Source of the DNA: an uncultured Flavobacteriales bacterium
GTDB lineage: Bacteria; Bacteroidota; Bacteroidia; CAIKAF01
DNA: 64,000 nucleotides
Direction of reading: 5' to 3'
Assembly (NCBI GenBank): GCA_903825395.1
Contig: CAIKAF010000015.1
Span: 62,001-126,000 of the forward strand
This document shows, in pieces, positions 62,507 to 64,000 of this stretch; within the stretch, counting starts at the first letter, position 1; every line of letters begins with the position of its first letter. The notes beneath the pieces are model-generated. The model was not told the origin of the DNA and searched no databases. It saw only the letters and a list, made by a program, of their open reading frames with translations. A program made the position numbers and the translations under genes.

Positions 62507-64000
62507 TTGTTTATTGTATATCAATGCTTTATGGCCAGGCATCTATTTTATTATCCAGTTTTTAGGGATTAAATCCTCCGAATATTGGATTTCAATGGGC
62601 AGCAAAGCGGCCCAAGTGTTAGCCCTAGTTTTTTATGTCCTTTTGTTGGGATATTGGCTAACATCGCCCGAGCCCGCCTTGCATACTGAACAATTCCAGT
62701 TGTTTTCTTGGGGCAACTATGCATTTAACCTAAACATGTATTTTGATAAAACCACGGCCGTATTTTTAGGACTTAGTACATGCATTGGACTCATTATCAT
62801 ACAGTTCAGTTCATTCTATATGCACCTTGAAAAAGGGTTTTTTCGGTTTTATTCCACCATTCAATTGTTTTTGGGGGGCTTTACCTTGGTTGTCATGTCA
62901 GGCAACCTTGAAACCCTTTTAGCCGGTTGGGAAATCATTGGAATTTCATCCTTTCTGCTCATCGCCTTTTATCGAGACCGTTACCTGCCCGCCCGAAATG
63001 CCGTTCGGGTTTTTAGTGTGTACCGCCTGGGCGACCTTGGTATTTTAATGGCCATGTGGGCCTCTCACCATTATTGGCACCAAAATGTTTCATTTTATCA
63101 AATGCAGTTCATTCCAATGCCAGCCCTGCCGCTGAACCATCCCAATCTTTTGTTGCTGGTGCTGGGGATTGGATTTTTACTTGCCTCGGGCATTAAATCC
63201 GCTCAATTCCCATTTTCAACCTGGTTACCAAGAGCGATGGAAGGCCCTACTCCCTCTAGTGCTATTTTTTACGGAGCGCTATCGGTTCATTTGGGCGCCT
63301 TTTTACTGCTTAGAACATCCCCATTTTGGCTTGAATTAACAAGCATTCGCTGGGCAATTGGAATAATGGGTGGTATTAGTTTCTTGCTTGGGTTTTTCAC
63401 CTCCTTGTTTCAACCCACCATCAAAGCAAAAATTGCCTACCAATCCATTATGCACCTCGGATTAATTTTTGTTGAAATCGCATTGGATTTGCATCAAATA
63501 GCACTAATTCACATCGCTTTAAATGCCTTATACCGAACCCATCAACTTCTAAGTTCCCCATCGGTAATTAACATTAAAATGCGTAAAGTACTCATGCATG
63601 GAGCCGCTGATACACGTGGATTAAAACAACTGTTTTTTAACTACAAATTGGGCTGGTGGATTTTTGCAAATAGTTTGAGAGAATGGAATTTAGATTCAAT
63701 CATTAACCGGTATTTCTTTGGTATTCCAAAAGGAATTGGAACTTGGTTGAACGGAGTTTTTCAACAGAAATTCAAAGGCTGGTTTTGGCAGCTGACGATG
63801 TTGATTCCTTTGCTTTGGTTTGGGGCATTAAGTGGCATTCCTAATTTCCAAACAGAGGTGAATTATGTGCCAATTGCAATGGGATTTCTGTTGATTTGCC
63901 TTGCTTTTGTTGAGAATGAATCCTTAGTGCGTGGCATTGTTTCCATTTTTTTGGCAAACCTTTTTTTAATTATCTCTGTAGACATCCACTACAACCTTCC
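62493..64000 (+). CDS. dabB: DabB-like proton-conducting membrane subunit (NuoL/MrpA family), 3' end cut by the window
   Basis: This gene is absent from the ORF track because it has no stop in the window. It starts METIDCLLYINALWPGIYF at 62493, 14 nt inside dabA, and stays open for 502 codons to base 64000. It has many membrane helices and NuoL-type motifs: LAGWEIIGISSFLLIAFYRD (the conserved Glu region), SVYRLGDLGILMAMW, SGIKSAQFPFSTWLPRAMEG and PTPSSAIFYGAL. In DAB complexes this subunit carries the H+ or Na+ that drives CO2 hydration by DabA. A complex I assignment is unlikely because dabA overlaps it and no nuo genes are near. Confidence 0.92.
   Translation, partial: METIDCLLYINALWPGIYFIIQFLGIKSSEYWISMGSKAAQVLALVFYVLLLGYWLTSPEPALHTEQFQLFSWGNYAFNLNMYFDKTTAVFLGLSTCIGLIIIQFSSFYMHLEKGFFRFYSTIQLFLGGFTLVVMSGNLETLLAGWEIIGISSFLLIAFYRDRYLPARNAVRVFSVYRLGDLGILMAMWASHHYWHQNVSFYQMQFIPMPALPLNHPNLLLLVLGIGFLLASGIKSAQFPFSTWLPRAMEGPTPSSAIFYGALSVHLGAFLLLRTSPFWLELTSIRWAIGIMGGISFLLGFFTSLFQPTIKAKIAYQSIMHLGLIFVEIALDLHQIALIHIALNALYRTHQLLSSPSVINIKMRKVLMHGAADTRGLKQLFFNYKLGWWIFANSLREWNLDSIINRYFFGIPKGIGTWLNGVFQQKFKGWFWQLTMLIPLLWFGALSGIPNFQTEVNYVPIAMGFLLICLAFVENESLVRGIVSIFLANLFLIISVDIHYNL

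Noticed and set aside
1-64000. CRISPR arrays, transposases, prophage, rRNA or complete tRNA genes
   Set aside because: None seen on either strand by eye; a tRNA or CRISPR search program could not be run.

Overview
The window comes from a member of the Bacteroidota, most likely a gliding, flavobacteria-like lineage. The evidence is a SusC/SusD pair, three proteins with type IX secretion (T9SS) C-terminal sorting domains, the gliding genes gldB and gldC, a PorE-like T9SS protein, a MurF-alanine racemase fusion, and -7 promoter elements of the Bacteroidota type TAnnTTTG. A mevalonate kinase beside a mevalonate diphosphate decarboxylase shows the mevalonate route to isoprenoids, as in Flavobacteriia, rather than the MEP route usual in Bacteroidia. 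This placement is an inference from gene content only. Nearly all genes are housekeeping or cell-envelope genes; there is no prophage, CRISPR array, transposase, rRNA or complete tRNA that I can see.

Layout. 1-7.1 kb: the C-terminal part of a GH31 glycosidase, then susC-susD for glycan uptake. 7.1-13 kb: a peptidase-like gene broken by one in-frame stop codon, a small membrane protein, an M48 protease, truB, yraN, a thioesterase and an aldo/keto reductase. 13-27 kb: an unknown exported protein, then the run tpiA-prmA-(1495-aa unknown)-plsY, two lipoproteins, a TPR protein, a beta-propeller protein, mnmD and an outer-membrane protein. 27-35.4 kb, mostly minus strand: PorE-like protein, DEDDh exonuclease, E2 acyltransferase, murF-alr and tdk. 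35.4-43.8 kb, plus strand: a Bacteroidota-type unknown, an M28 peptidase, rsmI, a secreted amidohydrolase with a propeller domain, a PhoD-like phosphatase and a T9SS cargo. 44-46.5 kb, minus strand: a biotin carrier protein, mvaD and mevalonate kinase. 46.6-51.2 kb: an rRNA methyltransferase, a MATE transporter, an outer-membrane protein and a YceI lipoprotein. 51.4-57.1 kb: ssb, a candidate small RNA, an M1 peptidase and a large adhesin-like T9SS cargo. 57.1-59.7 kb: tandem repeats, a beta-barrel protein, gldB and gldC. 59.8-64 kb: a small unknown gene, dabA and the first 502 codons of dabB, a predicted inorganic-carbon uptake system; dabB runs off the right edge and is missing from the ORF track.

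Most striking non-coding features. (1) Five copies of a GC-rich, roughly 140-bp near-complete palindrome (2.1, 13.9, 27.0, 43.9 and 52.5 kb). The hairpin tip is conserved, while the arms differ between copies yet stay self-complementary. I cannot match it to a named family. (2) A compact promoter-to-terminator unit near 52.1 kb that looks like a gene for a small RNA of about 67 nt. (3) A 100-bp tandem duplication of an intrinsic terminator after the YceI gene, and a three-unit 154-bp tandem array at 57.2-57.6 kb bordered by a decayed copy of the neighbouring gene's 3' end. (4) Several genes whose start codon lies only 4-5 nt after a -7 element, suggesting leaderless mRNAs.

Limits: everything was read by eye from the sequence and the ORF track. 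Family calls rest on remembered motifs, not searches.
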